A stretch of DNA of 14,914 nt, from assembly GCA_026986885.1 (NCBI GenBank), contig JALSNT010000156.1:1-14914 (forward strand), read 5' to 3'. Shown one piece after another: positions 13,039-14,914 of the stretch. Numbering within the stretch: the first letter of the stretch is position 1; every line of letters starts with the position of its first letter. The position numbers were made by a program, and so were the translations under genes. The notes below the pieces were generated by a model. It did no database searches. It was not told the DNA's origin and was given only the letters and a program-made list of their open reading frames with translations. The stretch comes from Desulfobulbaceae bacterium (GTDB taxonomy: Bacteria; Desulfobacterota; Desulfobulbia; Desulfobulbales; Desulfobulbaceae).

Positions 13039-14712
13039 ATGGAACTTTTTGCCCATCTTCCCTGTCCCGCCTTCATTTTAGAGCAGGATTTTATCATTGT
13101 CCGGGCCAACACTGCCGCCTGTACCCTTTTTGACAATCACCGTCTGGATAGTGGTGAAGTAACCTTTTCTGCTCTTTGCCGACAGGAGGTTGCCGCCGAT
13201 TTACGCAAGGCGCTTGCCCTGACACCGGTCGGCAAGCGGGTTAAACGCACAATTACCATGTATAACGGGGAAACCGCTCCCATCACCGCCGGGATCTGTC
13301 TCTGTCTTCTCCCTGACAAAATGGTTTTGATTTTGCTGACGGAGCATGACCGGGACAAGAGTTGCCTGCCGGGTTGCGGTAAACTGAGAATGCTGGAAGA
13401 GCAGTACCAGAATAATCCGGCCGGCATACTGTTAGTCAATGAAAAGATGGAGATGGTTTCCTATAATCATCGGTTCCTGCGGATGTGGAACATCCCGGAA
13501 TATGTACGGAAACATCGTGATGAACATGAAAGTCTGCGCACGGTTCTTGGTCAGGTTAAGGAGCCGGATCGTTTTCTTGCCAAGGTGCATGAACTGTATA
13601 AAAATCCCGACCAATCCAGTACCGATGAGGTAAAGCTGAAAGACGGCAGGGTTTTTTATCGCCATTCCTATCCGATCCATGCCGGTGATGTCTACCTGGG
13701 AAGAGTGTGGTATTTTCTGGATATCACATCGTTAAAAGCTGCTCAGCGAAAAATTGTCAGACAACAGAAATTTCAGAGGGCAATGCTGGAGCATATCCAG
13801 GATGGAATCATCGCCTGCAACGGCAGAGGGCAGCTTAACGTGTTTAACCGCGCCAGTCAGGAAATCCATGGTTGTGATCTGGCGCAGGTACCGCAGGAGG
13901 AATGGGGGAAATATTATCGGCTCTATCAGCTGGACGGCACCACGCCGCTTGCTGTTGACGAAATTCCTCTGGTTAGGGCATTAAGGGGCGAAGATGTACA
14001 CAATCAGGAAATTGTCGTCCAGTCGAGAAAGGGGGAGAGGCGGGAATTGCGTATCAATGGGCAGGCCATGTATGACAATGAAGGTAACAAGCTGGGTGCC
14101 GTCATCAGCCTCCATGATATCACTGATTTAAACAGGGCCAGAAAACGGTTGCATCATTTGGCCTACCATGATGATTTGACCGGGTTGGCCAATCGTCGGT
14201 TGTTTCATGATCTTTTCAAGCAGAATATCAATCGGGCCGTTCGTAACCGGGAAAAAATCGCGGTACTGTTTCTTGATCTGGATAACTTTAAAAAAATCAA
14301 TGATCGTTTCGGCCATGAGGCCGGTGACACTCTTTTGGTTGAATTAGCCGCTTCGCTGCGGCAGCGTCTGCGCGACTCCGATATTCTCTGCCGCTGGGGA
14401 GGCGATGAGTTTGTCCTTGCCCTGCCGGAGATAGCAAGCAGTGATATGGCCTGCAAGGTGGCCGGCAAGATATGCCGGACAATACAGAACGATTTTGCCT
14501 CCCAATATATGGATTCCGGTTTAAGTGTCAGTGTCGGTGTCGCTTTGTTCCCGGATAATGGTATGAGTCCGGATATACTGATTCGTCAGGCTGATATGGC
14601 CATGTATCTGGCAAAACAGCAGGGCAAAAACAGGGTCTGCCTGGCACCCGCCGGTCAGGATCTGGAGACATCGTCGGGGGAGAGCTGCAAAGGCTGCAGC
14701 TCTCTGTCATGA
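13039..14712 (+). CDS. PAS-PAS-PAS-GGDEF diguanylate cyclase
   Basis: A 557-residue cytoplasmic sensor that would make c-di-GMP. Three PAS-like domains lie at about 1-105, 119-235 (ending in YFLDITSLK) and 245-365 (ending in SLHDITDL). The GGDEF domain at about 370-535 begins with HLAYHDDLTGLANRRLF. The active-site GGDEF is intact (454-458), and RDSD (445-448) five residues earlier is the inhibitory I-site. No EAL, HD-GYP or membrane segment is present. Cysteines are clustered after the first PAS (C109, C113) and in a C-terminal tail CKGC (550-553). The ATG has no Shine-Dalgarno, but it sits exactly at the expected PAS start. The long structured leader upstream suggests regulation of transcription elongation or translation. 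The gene is convergent with asd. Confidence 0.94.
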   Translation: MELFAHLPCPAFILEQDFIIVRANTAACTLFDNHRLDSGEVTFSALCRQEVAADLRKALALTPVGKRVKRTITMYNGETAPITAGICLCLLPDKMVLILLTEHDRDKSCLPGCGKLRMLEEQYQNNPAGILLVNEKMEMVSYNHRFLRMWNIPEYVRKHRDEHESLRTVLGQVKEPDRFLAKVHELYKNPDQSSTDEVKLKDGRVFYRHSYPIHAGDVYLGRVWYFLDITSLKAAQRKIVRQQKFQRAMLEHIQDGIIACNGRGQLNVFNRASQEIHGCDLAQVPQEEWGKYYRLYQLDGTTPLAVDEIPLVRALRGEDVHNQEIVVQSRKGERRELRINGQAMYDNEGNKLGAVISLHDITDLNRARKRLHHLAYHDDLTGLANRRLFHDLFKQNINRAVRNREKIAVLFLDLDNFKKINDRFGHEAGDTLLVELAASLRQRLRDSDILCRWGGDEFVLALPEIASSDMACKVAGKICRTIQNDFASQYMDSGLSVSVGVALFPDNGMSPDILIRQADMAMYLAKQQGKNRVCLAPAGQDLETSSGESCKGCSSLS

Positions 14713-14749
14713 AGGTATGGCCTGCCGGGGCATCTTGCCAACGCGCTGC

Positions 14750-14914
14750 TTATCCCATATGCTGCAGGATAATTTTTAAAACCCTCCGTACGGGTTCGGC
14801 CGCTCCCCAGAGCAGTTGATCACCAACGCTGAAAGCACTGAGGTATTGCGGGCCGAGGTTCATCTTGCGCAGGCGGCCCACCGGGATGTCCAGCGTGCCG
14901 GTAACCCGGGCCGG
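14750..14914 (-). CDS. asd: Aspartate-semialdehyde dehydrogenase, C-terminal 54 residues (partial)
   Basis: The minus strand carries the end of Asd, which makes aspartate semialdehyde from aspartyl phosphate for lysine, threonine, methionine and diaminopimelate synthesis. The visible tail has [19 protein letters not shown] followed by [20 protein letters not shown], matching the C-terminal signature of Gram-negative-type Asd (as in E. coli), and ends ILQHMG. The rest of the gene, including its start and active-site Cys, lies beyond the window edge. The stop is 37 bases from the stop of the convergent cyclase gene, with no strong terminator between them. Confidence 0.95.
   Translation of the reverse strand, partial: PARVTGTLDIPVGRLRKMNLGPQYLSAFSVGDQLLWGAAEPVRRVLKIILQHMG

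Noticed and set aside
12965..13040. Minus-strand 25-codon ORF starting at 13040
   Set aside because: No Shine-Dalgarno; the low-complexity Lys/Gln-rich product arises from the pyrimidine-rich stretch of the other strand.

Overview
The window looks like chromosomal core sequence from a mesophilic Gram-negative anaerobe, most plausibly a sulfur-cycle Desulfobacterota (Desulfobulbales-like). That placement is inference. It rests on a short MetE-like core methionine synthase, a periplasmic monoheme c-type cytochrome, a ZraR/HydG-like sigma-54 regulator, Cys-rich PAS/GAF diguanylate cyclases, a single LolC/E-type permease beside LolD, and an intermediate GC content. No insertion sequence, phage gene, CRISPR array, tRNA or rRNA was seen.

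Left part (1-5914, all on the minus strand, read right to left): a ZraR/HydG-like response regulator, a GAF-PAS-PAS-GGDEF diguanylate cyclase, a class I/II PLP aminotransferase, and grpE. Past grpE is a 213-bp leader whose last bases are a strong Shine-Dalgarno sequence at the window edge; dnaK is the expected next gene but lies outside. The aminotransferase and grpE each seem to have their own sigma-70-like promoter. The regulator and cyclase have no kinase gene beside them.

Middle part (6091-12617, plus strand): an RlmD/TrmA-family rRNA uracil methyltransferase, a MetE-like methyltransferase, lysS, a small monoheme cytochrome c, and lolC/E-lolD with an 8-base gene overlap. This part is mainly translation, methyl-group metabolism and envelope biogenesis.

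Right part (12618-14914): a 421-bp non-coding stretch, then a three-PAS GGDEF diguanylate cyclase on the plus strand, then the 3' end of asd on the minus strand, convergent with it. The 421-bp stretch is the most interesting part of the window. It holds a sigma-70 promoter, a ~100-nt RNA domain closed by a 15-bp stem, an abutting intrinsic terminator, two mutually exclusive pairings that look like a switch, and two tiny ORFs with good Shine-Dalgarno sequences ahead of the cyclase. It reads as an undescribed riboswitch-like leader or small RNA.

The two c-di-GMP synthases flank the window's housekeeping genes. Both keep the RxxD inhibitory site, and both have unusual cysteine clusters that suggest redox or metal sensing.
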